Assembly (NCBI GenBank): GCA_014529385.2
Contig: CM043959.1
Location: 47,929,928-47,993,927, forward strand
From: Adiantum capillus-veneris
Taxonomy: Eukaryota > Streptophyta > Polypodiopsida > Polypodiales > Pteridaceae
DNA length: 64,000 bases
Reading direction: 5' to 3'
In this document: piece after piece, positions 11,024 through 21,636 of the stretch
Layout of the letters: each line of letters opens with the position of its first letter
Numbering within the stretch: the stretch's first letter is position 1
Made by a program: the position numbers and the translations under genes
The notes under the pieces: model-generated
Database searches by the model: none
What the model was told of the DNA's origin: nothing
Seen by the model: the letters and a program-made list of their open reading frames with translations, nothing else

Positions 11024-11091
11024 CCTCCCTGGTTTGTTGCTGCAACCAGTCCGCACCGTCACGAACTGGTTGCAGCAACAAACCAGGGAGG
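11024..11091. repeat. Perfect 26-bp inverted repeat with 16-nt loop
   Basis: Left arm 11024-11049 starts CCTCCCTGGTTTG and right arm 11066-11091 is its exact complement; the loop (11050-11065) is TCCGCACCGTCACGAA. All 26 pairs match, which is striking because the surrounding DNA is decayed. It would form a very stable DNA or RNA hairpin. It may be a recent inverted duplication at a break, or the remnant of a foldback element. Confidence 0.9.
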
Positions 11092-11163
11092 CGTAAGGTC
11101 ATCTCTTAAAAAAAAGAAAACGATTGCAGGAAGGGTTAGGGTCACACGAATAGGATTATTTCG

Positions 11164-11676
11164 TTTTTTTAAAAGGGAAAATTACCCAACTACCCCTCTA
11201 ATTTATGGAAATTCCCAAAATACTCCTCAAATTTTAAGAATTCCTAGAATATCTCCAATATTCAATATTTTGTCATAATTTCCCAAAATGCACTTCATGT
11301 ATTCCAAAATTCCCAAAATACCCCTAAATGTGAAATTAAATTTTTTCAAAGATAAAAAAATTTGTAGCTTTTCAGAAGTAGATTTATTTTCTATAAATAC
11401 AAGATGTTAAAACTAGAATTTGAGTTGGTTATGTAGGCCTTGCAGATGAATTGCTTCATTGTTTTTAGACACAACTGCCTTTTTTAACGAGGTAATTTGT
11501 GACAAATGACATGCTAAGCACTCAAAAATCGATCTCAATTGTCAAAAAGGGATAAAGGGTAGAAAATCTTAAACAATCTAGCCAAAATAGATAAAAGGCT
11601 ATTTTGGAAATTTGAGGGGTATTTTGGGAATTTCCACAAATTAGAGCGGTAATTTGGTAATTTTCTCTTAAAAAGA
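11164..11676. mobile_element. MITE-like foldback element, about 510 bp
   Basis: Left arm (about 11164-11240) and right arm (about 11598-11676) are inverted copies of about 75 bp sharing GAAAATTACC, CTCTAATTT, GGAAATTCCCAAAATAC and CCTCAAATTT. The interior is AT-rich and repeats a TTCCCAAAATRC word several times. No coding capacity. The target duplication is not clear because both ends lie in T/A runs. Confidence 0.7.
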
Positions 11677-14600
11677 ACTTCAAGCAGACTAGAGACCTGT
11701 TGTAGCATGCGGTGCGACAGGCAAAGAAAGCAACACCATAGGCATATATTCCAATTGTGTGCCTCTTTGGAAAACAATGGCAAGGTGGCATGATGTTGAG
11801 GTGTTTACAAAGGGTGACAGTACAGGGACACTTTCAATGTGATGGCGAGCAATGGGAGGGATTTTTTTTTCCATGATAGAAGGAACTGAGGCATTGGATT
11901 GTAACCATAGATGTCAGACAGTGTATAGAAGAAGCAACTATGCTCCTACGTTGGTTGCTCTTCTTTATGTCCTGCTCCAAAGGATCTTGGCAAGCTTTGG
12001 AAGCTTTAAATTTCCATTATGTGAGTGAGGCAGGCGTGGATATCCTATGACCTTACTCACAGTGTAGGAACTTTAAAGAAATTGTTTCTTTAGGAGGTTC
12101 TTGAATAGCATTGTAGTCTTATGAGATTGTGTGTTAACTTTTGCGCAAAATCTATGTACCAAATTTTTGGTGGGCTATTTTTAAGACGAGGCTAGGTATG
12201 CCACGTGGAATTGAATTATAATGTTTTGAGTATGAAGATATAGCTTGCTTGTGTCTCGAGTATTCAATTTTCATAATGGTTCTATAATCTCATTTTTTGT
12301 CAATTAAGTGTTACATTTGTGGTAGTGAAAGTAATGTGCATGGCATAATATTTTGCTTTCACCATTGTTGTTCTTGTATCAATTTGCTCGGATTTATCTT
12401 CACTCGGTTTTTTTTTCTCGATGATTAGAAACTCCCTGTAGCATAGACCTTTGTTGCCTTCTAGAAAATACATCCATGGTGCACGGGCTTGTTCAGGCTC
12501 ATGAAATGTTTGAATGCATGTAAGCAGCATTCTGTAGATTTTACAAAGCATTGCACATGAGAGGTCATGGAGGCTCTTCACCATATATTCTTTTGCTAGT
12601 CCCTGCTCTGGAGCTGGTAGTCTTGGGTAATTTATCCATGTGGGCCTCTTCTTCTTCAATGCATCGTGTGCCTACCATGTCCGTATCCTTGGTACATGGT
12701 AGAATGTAGGGTCCTTTTGTATGGCTGCAGGTGCTCTTCTGAATAGAATTAGGTATCTAATATTCTTATTCAACCAGTTATTTCTCCATTTGGGGTGGAT
12801 ATCATCTGAGCCTTCTGTCTGCATATCCTTGTAAAGTCTTTCCTTAACCTGCAGTAGCTCCACCTTTATCAATGGGTAGGTTAGTGATTGCTGATGTCAT
12901 TGAGCATTGATTTGTTTGAGTGAGCTGAGCTACATTTACTGAGTGGAGAACTCTCAACTCCCAATTCATTGCTGCTTTTCATTCAGCATGTGCTTCTTGG
13001 ACAATCTGCTCTTTTAGTGCATCTTCCTTAGCTTTAGAAAGCTGGACCATTGGCATTTCCTTGGCTTCAATGATTGGTACTTGAAACTTTGATTCTCCTG
13101 CTAGGCCTTTTGACGGCTGTGTTTCCATATCAGCAAAAGAGACAAATGGTATGTCTATGCAGTGGCTGTTTAGAGGTTCGCGCCTTCTCCTGAGTTTCTT
13201 TATGTCCCCTCTCTTAGCAGTTGATTGGCTCTCTTCAATTCTTCTATTTCCTTGAGAAATTGCTCTTCTCTTTGTACCCGTATTCCATGCAAGGTCTCAT
13301 CTTTGTGTTTGTTCCCAGTTTCAGCTCAAGTTCAAGGTCTTTGTTCCTCTTTTCTAAAGCCTTATAGACTTCCTTTGTTCCCTTCATCGAGGCTACACTG
13401 TGGTTTTCTCTTATCTGTCTTAGAAATGCGGCTTGATCATTGATTCGTTGCTCGGAGTACTACAAGGAGGCATTAGCTACATCTACCTGCACTTGGATCT
13501 TTTTTATTGATAGAGTAGTGGATAAAAGTTCATTGGTTACTTCTATCAGTTGTTGATCTTTGCTTTTGCATACATCAAACAACTTTGTCGTGAGCTCTTC
13601 CATTTCTTTCTACTATTTATCCCTGGCGATTTGGTGTTGTTCTGCTTCATTTTTCAACTTTTAAATCTTCCTTTGAAGATCTTCAATGATGCTCATTCTG
13701 TCATCTAGCTCTCCTTGTAGAGCATCAATGACTTGTTCCAGCTCTTTAGCCTTGGCACTACAGCTAAGTGATGATGTTCTCATCTTGTCTGTCATCAGTT
13801 ACATTTGCTTTGCATACTCATTTACCTGCATGATCACTTCATCTGTGGTTTCCCAATCTTCAGGTTCTACTTGGGGCTGCTTACAAGTTTCAACAATTTT
13901 GATTTGCGGCTCTTTTGATGGTGCAACAGCTTCTTCTTGTGGCTTTGAAGGTTTGACTGATTCTTCTTGAGGCTTTGTATCTAGCTCAATTGGTTCTTCT
14001 TGAGGCTTCATGGATTCCTCAGTTGCTTTTGCTTGAGTTGTTGTAGAAGGTCCAACTTCAGTTTTATTTAATTCCTTGGGATGTTCAAGTGTGCCTGTTC
14101 TTGTTTCTCAGGCTCTTTTCCCCTTGTGTCCTCGCCTTCATTGGATTTAGCTGTTGGTGAAGGTGTTGGACTTGGCAGGGGCTGCTCTTCTTGTTTTGTA
14201 GTTGGTGAAGAGGGTCTTGGAGACATCTCTCCTTGTTCAGGATGTTACTCACTTTGTTGTGCAACTTTTGATTACCTTTATTGCTCAGCCTCTTCTTCCT
14301 TTTCTTACCTTTGAGCTTCCAGAGCTTCATTAATTTTCAATGCTTCAGCTTCAACATACATCCACTCCAGTAAATCCTTTGGATCCTGTAGAACCTTCTT
14401 TGCAGGGTTCTTGGTCCTTAGACCCTTGACCTCCCTTGGGATCCATTTCTTAAGGTTTGCACCTGCAGCTTGGTGGCTTCTTTTGTATGATTGTTTCTAT
14501 CTTTCAAACCTTGCCCTTTTGTGTTGAGGTTCCTCTTGATGAGCTGCCACTTCTTTCTTCTTCATTGCTTCCCTCCTTGCCCTTGTTTCTTCATTCTCAA

Positions 14601-15527
14601 ATCTTTCCCTACTGTGGGCTTCATGGGAACTTTCTGCAGATTCCTCATCTGTTTTATATAGTCTTTTTGTTGATCTAGTGGTTCATAGAGAAGGTTGAGC
14701 TGAAATGATCCATGTGTTTTGATCTAGGGTTGGTAGCAAGTTTTTGTCCATTCCAAAAGCATGATATGCTAGTATTGTTAGTACTTTTGGAGCACCCCAA
14801 TATGTGATCTTTGCTCTTTCTTCGTGCCCTTCAGTGTTGTAAGAACGTAGTGATCTATTGCTTGCATGGTTGTTGACTTCAATACTTGAATAAAAATAGT
14901 CACAAATGCATGGTTTGGAGTTGTGTACTATGGCGGTCTCTTTGAGAGGAAGTGGAAATGTTGATGGTAGAGGCAAGGTGGATCCTCCACTTGCCTTAGG
15001 ATGAGATCAGAGAAGGTGGCAGCAATAGTATCCTTGGTAAAAGTACATGCTGTTTTCCTATCCCTGGCCCTTTTTAGTGATACCTTCTATTGGTAGCCCA
15101 AGTGCCTCGGCCACTATGTCTTTGGTGATCACCACTTCAAATTTTTGCCCCTGCTCATCCATGACTTGAGGAGATCTGTCTTCTTTAATTATGGACAAAA
15201 ATTCATAGGCTCTTTGGAAATCCACTCCACACATGGATTGTGGTTGTAGAAATCGTGAAGTTCGTGTCTTCTGTTGGCGTCTTTAATGTCTAGCTTTGCA
15301 GCTACATCATGAACCTCCTTAGGTAGCATTTGTAACTCTACTTGGTGTGCTTCTTCACTCTTGAATCTGCTAGTGAAGACCATTGTGTTGTTTTCTCTGA
15401 GCTTCTCTTTAGACAGGTAGGTTGCCTTTGTCGTCTTCATTGAGCTCAAATCTAACTGGTATAGTGGCAATTCTTGAAGCTTATCTTTTTGAGACATCCT
15501 TTTCTTTGTCTTCTCAGCCGCTTGCAT

Positions 15528-16740
15528 TGCACCTATTAAGGGAATACAATGTCAAAGTTAGAAAATTTCACGGATTTTTCTATGAAATGACCAGAATCTG
15601 AATTGCTAGCAAATGATGTCCATTTTGCTTCAAATCAATTTTGGAGCATGCATAGATGCATAAGAACATGCAAAGATCAAAATCATGCAATCCAAGCAAA
15701 ATTTGCAACTAAAGTAAATAATCGCCATTATTAACACAGCTGGGAAATTTTTCCAACTTTGTACATTTTTGACATCAGAGGCTTGAAACATATGGCATTT
15801 AGGCAGTGTGGTCTCATTTGAGTGCACTGGGTGAAAATGGTGTCAGATTTAGGGTTTTAGACTCTGAAACAATAGATATAAGAGATTTTTAGTTTTGGGG
15901 TTCCAAACTTGCTCAAACTTGATTAGTGGGCTTGAGACATCATGTTCTTTGGTCCCACAAGGTCAAAGTTGCAAATTGCATCCATTTTGATAAAAAAGTA
16001 AATAATCACGATTACTTTTCATCATTTTTTGTTGCAACTTGGTTCTAGGTATGATGTAGAGTCTGTGTATGAGATATGGGGTGACTTGGATCAAAAAATA
16101 TGATAGTTAACTCAAAAATTGGATTGAAAAGACATTGGTACGTTTTTTGACAAATTCAGAGGTTTTCTTGATCATTTTGGCTCATACTTGACATGTGGCA
16201 TGTAATAGGTGTGTACAAGTGATAGGTGAAGTGAAGAGATCAATTTCAAGCCAAACAAATACAAAAGTAAATAATCTTGATTATTTACAACAGTCACTTT
16301 TTCTACAAGAATTCACAATTTGATGACCTAAACATCTTTAGTACATCTAAAACAAGTCCTATAATGAATTTGGTAAAGTTTGGTCGTGTCGACGTCACTT
16401 TGTGCTCTTGTCGAATCTGAAATCACCAATTTTTGTGACTACTTGGCATTTAGAGTTTTTTAGTCACTTTTGAAGCTACAGACTTGTCCGCTACATAGTC
16501 CTCATGCTACTCATCCAATTTTGGCCCAAACAGAGTCAGTTGGATTTAATATGTCAAATTTGACCCTTTGTAGTCTTCGATCTGTATTCCGCTATTAGAG
16601 AGCTTGCCTGGACTATTTCCATGATACCATCTAGGTACATTGTGTATGGACCTCCTCTATAAGCTCCTTGTGGAGTCAGAATCAAATTCTAGCATGTGGC
16701 AAAAACCTAGAATATTTACTTGGGACCTCCTTGACCCCTG
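15528..16740 (-). repeat. C1 leader with palindrome-punctuated tandem repeats
   Basis: This is the DNA 5' of the C1 ORF on the minus strand. The word GTAAATAATC followed by its near-complement (a palindrome of about 22 bp) occurs at 15714, 15998 and 16267, steps of 284 and 269 bp. Each copy is preceded on the plus strand by an A-rich run and a phrase like GCAAATTGCATCCATTTTGAT. The same array is in C2. The outer end (GGCAGGGGTC on the minus strand, 16731-16740) is exactly shared with C2, which marks a real border, perhaps a primer site, but no 5' LTR stands beside it here: B1 sequence starts at 16741. Confidence 0.75.
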
Positions 16741-17003
16741 CCCAGAGAAGATAAATGCTCCTTTTTCCTCCAAACCCATCTTGTGTGAGGTTCCCTGCTC
16801 AAAGATTATTTTCTTTGGGTCATTAGATTTGGAACCTTCTTTGGTACGGTTCTTGGGCCCCCAAATTTGAGACGACTTGTCCTTGATTTGTGCTTTTGGT
16901 ACCCAAATTTGCCTGACTTCTTGCATGCTAGTTGTAGTATTTTCTTATCTAGAGGATGAAGAAGATTGATTACTTTGTGTTTCTTTTGTGGGTAACCACT
17001 TTT
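16741..17003 (-). mobile_element. B1 region between second protease and lost 3' end; no gene
   Basis: Matches B2 43015-43310 closely (the region after the second protease). It is cut about 110 bp short of the place where B2 has its polypurine tract, and is joined directly to the leader of C1. Open frames here are short and not conserved. Confidence 0.7.
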
Positions 17004-17441
17004 TCATTCCTCTTTGCTTGGTGAAATTGGAATGATGAGTTGTCCTCCTTTAGGTGATAGCTTGAGTTGGTTGGTGTCCAAATATGGTACTTCCTTGTAC
17101 GTCCGCATCCATGAGATTCCAAGAATCATTGTTTCATTCATGTGTTCATCTGGAAAACATACAAATCGATGAGTGCATGAACATCCATGTACTATCACAT
17201 TCAAGTTGAGGACTCCCAATGCCAGTGTTGGGTTTCTGTTGCATCCTTTGATAACCGATATTCCCGATGCTAAAGACTGATTCGTTGCTTTTTTGTACGT
17301 GGAATAATTGACTGCATATATTCGAGCTAGTGTATCGACCAATGCATTTGTGCTATGATTGTTTAGTTGTACTTTGATGCAAAGGCCCATTCCATCTAAC
17401 CATTCATCATCCGTTGACTCTTCATCCTCCTCCATTCCCAT
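17004..17441 (-). pseudogene. Second retropepsin-like domain downstream of integrase (B1)
   Basis: The frame encodes a retropepsin-like fold with IKVQLNNHSTNALVDTLARIYAVN at the active-site loop (split here: IKVQLNN, then ALVDTLARIYAVN), a glycine-rich centre VIVHGCSCTHRFVCF and the C-terminal hallmark ETMILGISWM. The catalytic Asp and Thr are kept but the Gly of the D-T/S-G triad is replaced by Leu, so it is probably inactive. It follows the integrase in the same orientation as in B2 and A1. About 65% or more of residues agree with B2 by eye. Confidence 0.8.
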
Positions 17442-19289
17442 AATCGTTCATCTAGTTCCAAAGTGCTGATGGGAATAGGTGTTTGTTGATTTTGAAAGCA
17501 TCTTTCCTTGTGAGTACCCATAGTTAAGCTTCCTCTTGGGCTTCATCAATAACCTTCTATCCTTTTATCTTTCTTTGCTTTGCTGCATGCCATCTTTTCT
17601 AATAAAGAATTGTTAAGTGAAAAATTGTACTTCTTCAAGCGACATCCACTAATCCAATTAGCCATTGGTTCACCATCTAGAGTGAACAACTTAACTGCTC
17701 CACTTGGAGATATATCTTCAATATTAAATGGTTCATTTCCCTATTTCTTAAACTTGGGAATGTGTTCCTTAAGGGAGTAGACTAAAATTAAGTCCCCTTT
17801 TTTGAAGATTTTTGTGACTAGATGGGAATTTGAAAATTAATTTTGTTTTCACTTTTGTGCATAGATGTGACCTACAGCTGTTAGTCTTTTCTCATCGAGC
17901 TTTTCTAAATATTCAAACCTTTCTAACAATTCATGTCCGGTCCACTCAAGATCCTTAGCTACCCTTAGTGTCGACAATAGAAATTCTAGCAGTAGTATGG
18001 CATCAAGACCATAAACAAGGTTGAAGGGTGTAGCATTTAAATCTATCTTGAATGAAACTCTATAAGCCAATAGAGTGGCATGTAGATTCATTTCCCAATC
18101 AGTTCATCCTAAACTAACCTTTTTAGTCAATACCAAGCTAAGAATTCTATTTGTGTGCTTAGCTTTGGTCCATTTGCTTGTGGATGATAAGGAGAAGATT
18201 TGTTATGGATGGCCAAAATTCATTTAGGAGATACTCAATTACCTCATTGAGAAAATAAGTTCCCCTATCACTAGCAATTTTTGTTGGTAGTCCATATCTT
18301 GTGAATACATTTCATACAAGAATGCGGCTGTGGTTCTAGCATCATTCTTTCTAGTTGCCTTAGCCTTTGCCCACTTGGTCAAATAGTCTGTAGTTACAGT
18401 TATACATTGAGCTTGAGTTCTATAAGAAGGTGGTTGTATTGGCCCAACAAAATCTATGCCCCATTTTGCAAACGCTCTAGCCCGCATCATTGGTCTTAAA
18501 GGTGTGCTATCTACCCGGGTTGGAATTTTAGCTCTTTGACATACATCACCCCTTCGAACATATTCTTTGGCATCTGCAAAAAGTGTGGGCCACTATATGC
18601 CTACCATTAAAATTTCTCTAGCGGTGGTTTCATTTGAAAAGTGACCTCTAACTAATCGTGCATGTTCTTGTTATAGAATGGGTATATATGTGTCTTGATT
18701 TGCAAAAAGATGCAAATGTTGATCCTTTCCTCTTTGATACAATTGGTTTCCAATAAGAGCATAGTCTCTTGCTTCAGTTTCAATTGCTCTTTGGCGGTGT
18801 TTACTCATATCCTCAGGAAATGTTCGGCTTGATAAGTAAGTAACTAGGTAGTTACTCCACTTAGGAACGAGTGTTATTTGGAACAATGTCACATGAGGTA
18901 TGGGTGTTTCTTTCTGTCACTAAGGACTTATTTTTACAAAATGAGTGAACATGACTCCTCATGGTTGGCCAAAATACTCCAAGTCTCAAGATTCTCTGCA
19001 TAGTTTGGTCTTCCACAAAGTGAAGTCCTACTATGGTAATATGTGCTTGGCTTAGGTATTGGAATTTCTCCTCAGGATTAATACACAAAAGCAGTATTCC
19101 ATCTTAATATGTTTTGTAAATCTTTTCAACTAGTAATTGATATATAGCCAATTACTCAATTAATCCGGGTGCAATAGGAAGTGGTATTTGCTAATCCACT
19201 TGAGCTATGGTCATCAATGAAACCATTTTTTTTTACCATCGGGGTATCACTTTCACAAAGAACAGATATGCATCTAGTAGATCAGACGT
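17442..19289 (-). pseudogene. B1 gypsy integrase with zinc-binding module (broken)
   Basis: Reading on the minus strand: tail of the RNase H linker (from 19289), a region with VPKWSNYLVTYLSS, the zinc-binding module (HARLVRGHF then VRRGDVCQ, where the first Cys of the CxxC pair has become Gly), and the catalytic core (AKWGIDFVGPI). The second Asp region and the rest of the core are frame-shifted. The C-terminal module is seen at 17849-18091 (NLHATLLAYRVSF, PFNLVYGLDA, LEWTGHELLE). At its 5' side it is fused at about 19289 to the RT of F2, so RNase H and the second half of RT are missing. Confidence 0.85.
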
Positions 19290-19719
19290 TGTGTAAAACG
19301 CGGTCTTTAGGATATCTTCATCCACTATCCTTAGTTGATGATAGCCACTTTTAAGGTCAATCGTATTAAAGTAGGTAGAGCGTTGTAGCTTATCAAACAT
19401 ATCTTCTACTTGAGGCACATGAAATCTGTTTTTGATAGTGTAGTATGGTTTGGTGCTCAATAGTCCACACACATGCGGTATGTACCATCTTTCTTTTGCA
19501 CTAAAAGAAAAAGGGAGAGGAGATAGGCCTCACCATCCCTTTGTCAACAAATTCTTGTACTTGTCTCATGATCTCCTCTTGTTGAGCTTGAGAAACTTGA
19601 TGAGGAGGCTTGTTAGGCGGTGAGCTTCCTGGAAGGATCTCAATGCGATGGTCATCATACCCTTGTTTTGGAGGTAAGTCCATAGGGATATCATCGATGA
19701 ACACATCTTGGGAAGATTA
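19290..19719 (-). pseudogene. F2 reverse transcriptase N-terminal half (chimeric end)
   Basis: Chromovirus-type RT, closest in the window to E: ILPGSSPPNKPPHQVS, QAQQEEIMRQVQEFVDKGMV, SSPFFF, then NRFHVPQVEDMFDKL, STYFNTIDLKSGYHQLRI and ILKTAF. A frameshift separates the first and second blocks near 19500. The frame runs without a stop across 19289 into B1-type sequence, so RT motifs from the YMDD box onward are absent. The gag and protease of the same element lie beyond insertion H at 25705-28038. Confidence 0.85.
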
Positions 19720-20195
19720 TGTTATAGAATTGACATTTTACTATTATTGCAGCTGACAGGTGGAAAAGACTAGACCCAGCTTGGCCTATGCAAATGTATT
19801 TGTATATCATGTACATTTTATTATTCAAGTGCTCTTTTATGAGCTTTGGCCATTTATGACCGGCCGGCCAGTTTGTAACCAATTTGACCATTCAAGAAAT
19901 CTATAAAACAAATACGTGCAAGAGGGAAATGGTCACTCTTGCACGGGGGGAGATTGCACCCAGTGTCTGTGTACTTCTTCTCTTCTTTCCCCTCTTCTCT
20001 CTCGTCGTGCCGGCATAGCACTCCGCTCTAGGAGGTGCGCCTGCACGTGCTCGCTTACTCTCTCCCGCTCTCTGTCTCTCTCTGTTCGTGATTATGCATC
20101 TATGTGGTTGCCAGGTATGTAGATTAGTTTGTTTATGGTTTGTAGTATGCTATTTAAGATATTTTGCAGGGAAATCCATGCCTCTAGCTGTAGCA
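19720..20195 (+). mobile_element. 5' LTR of H
   Basis: Begins TGTTATAGAATTGACA and ends AGCTGTAGCA. It matches the 3' LTR over its full length with roughly two dozen differences by eye, so the insertion is not recent. It includes a CGGCCGGCC box near 19860 and a CT-rich region near 19980-20090. Confidence 0.93.
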
Positions 20196-20196
20196 G

Positions 20197-20214
20197 TGGT
20201 ATCAAAGCACAGGC
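20197..20214 (+). promoter_or_regulatory. Primer binding site of H (Met-tRNA)
   Basis: TGGTATCAAAGCACAGGC starts one base after the 5' LTR. It is complementary to the 3' end of plant Met-tRNA apart from A for G at position 9, and matches the site of element E (TGGTATCAGAGCACAAGG). Confidence 0.92.
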
Positions 20215-21165
20215 TATGCTCTTGGCTAGGACCAGCAATCGTGGACGTGAAGGATCACCTCCTAGGAACATAGATCTGTGCAATTACACACCCAAGATAA
20301 GTGCACTTATCGAATTCATTTTTATTTTTACCATGTCTTCTTATCCCTCCTTGATATTACTCGTTACTTGTAAATCGTGGGATATCTTAACGTTAATCCT
20401 TCATTAATTTGTAATTAGTGAAAATAATCAAGATAAGTTATAGGAATCATGATGTTTTTATACTGAGCAAAATCTTAAAATTGCTCATTTCTCAATTAGC
20501 ACTCGATAAATATTGATATAACTTGTTATTACAATAGCAGGTTGCACGTGAGACTAGAGATTATTAAAAATCATACTTCATTAAATCGAAGATGTGTTTA
20601 AGACAAGAAAGGACTCTTTATATCGAAAGAGGCTGGTTAATTTTTGCAGTAGAAGAATAGGAATCATCACAAATTTTGTCAAAGGCACTCTCCGACTTCA
20701 TATCAAGGCCGATTACTCACGAGAGAATGGGGAGATTACGACCCACAACATCAAGACTATTGGGGGCGGCCACAATTGCACTCACTGAAGTGACATAGGA
20801 CAACAAGCCTGCCCCACCTTGAAGCTTCCATAGCATAGGTGTGCAGCCCACTAATTTTATATTTGGAAAAAAAAAAAAAAACAAAACAGCCTGACACAGA
20901 TGTTGAGAGGCGGTAGTGAGATAGTACGCTGCGTATGGAAGAGGCACTAGATGATGGCATTGGGCAGCATGAGATTGATGGCAGTATTCTCTCTTTGTGT
21001 AATTTGGTCGACTTCTACCAACTCTCTGACTCTCTCTCGGCCAACTACAATAGGCTGCGCAGCCCCCACACACATACAACCATGCACCCACCGTTAGCAA
21101 TTGTCAACCCTCTCTCACACCCACCATCAACTAATCAAACTTTACGACAACGCAACAGTCTTAGT

Positions 21166-21168
<3 letters not shown>

Positions 21169-21240
<72 letters not shown>
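21169..21240 (+). repeat. (TC)n microsatellite
   Basis: 72 bp of pure TC dinucleotides in the interior of H. Confidence 0.98.
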
Positions 21241-21242
<2 letters not shown>

Positions 21243-21548
21243 CTTCGTTTGCTGTTGGCGCCAGTACCCCACCTGATCTCTCTCTATCTCTTCCTCTTCT
21301 CCCACTCACTGTAGCTGCCATGCAGTCCTCTTGCGATTTACAGCTGTGTAACCTCTCTTTTTCTATCCCTCTGTCATCAAATTGCAGCCCAACCACCAGG
21401 TCGCCAACCACTCTCATGCAGATGCCACCAACCATACCCACCAGCCCTTGCTTACGACCACAACGTTTTTGTATGCATAGCTAGTGTCTCCTTTGCTGAT
21501 GGATACACACGCACTCACCCAAAGCGGGCATGCAGATGACAGTCAAAA

Positions 21549-21551
<3 letters not shown>

Positions 21552-21633
<82 letters not shown>
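21552..21633 (+). repeat. (CT)n microsatellite
   Basis: 82 bp of pure CT dinucleotides, 310 bp after the first tract and with the same strand bias. Confidence 0.98.

Positions 21634-21636
<3 letters not shown>

Larger units (their letters stand above)
9603..12437. mobile_element. 2.8-kb insertion in C1 flanked by a 9-10-bp direct repeat, class unknown
   Basis: C1 and C2 are collinear except for this block. It is flanked by TGTAGCATAG at 9593-9602 and 12437-12446, where C2 has a single copy, so this is a target-site duplication of 9 (or 10) bp. Nine bases is the usual size for Mutator-like elements, but I see no terminal inverted repeat: the ends read AGTTATACAAATTGG and, inverted, AGGGAGTTTCTAATC. 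No convincing gene is inside; short open frames at 10017-10679 and 10823-11278 show nothing I recognise. It holds a 26-bp hairpin and a MITE-like foldback, listed separately. Confidence 0.65.
9235..15527 (-). pseudogene. C1: coiled-coil retroelement ORF, broken and split by an insertion
   Basis: The minus-strand ORF starts at ATG 15525-15527 (MQAAEKTKKRMSQKDKL, similar to the K start) and ends close to the polypurine tract. Order of parts: N-terminal domain (about 15500-14690), a basic/Pro-rich part, a repeated Lys-Pro-Gln-Glu-Glu segment (about 13920-14010), a coiled coil rich in Glu, Gln, Leu and Lys (about 13800-13080), then a conserved C-terminal domain with WINYP, HEPEQARAPWMYFLEGNKG and later AFEEAFYTGFFTW. 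The last part is separated by the insertion at 9603-12437. No zinc knuckle, RT or integrase lies between the leader and the polypurine tract, so C looks non-autonomous. Several stops and frameshifts disable it. Function unknown; a structural gag-like role is an inference. Confidence 0.7.

Noticed and set aside
8366-16747. CAGAGAA on both sides of C1 as a target-site duplication
   Set aside because: The DNA beyond the two copies is not contiguous in related elements (D on one side, B1 on the other), and C2 does not show an equivalent pair.
16640-16926. Open frames on both strands after the B1 second protease
   Set aside because: Not kept in B2 beyond a short shared stretch; likely untranslated DNA.
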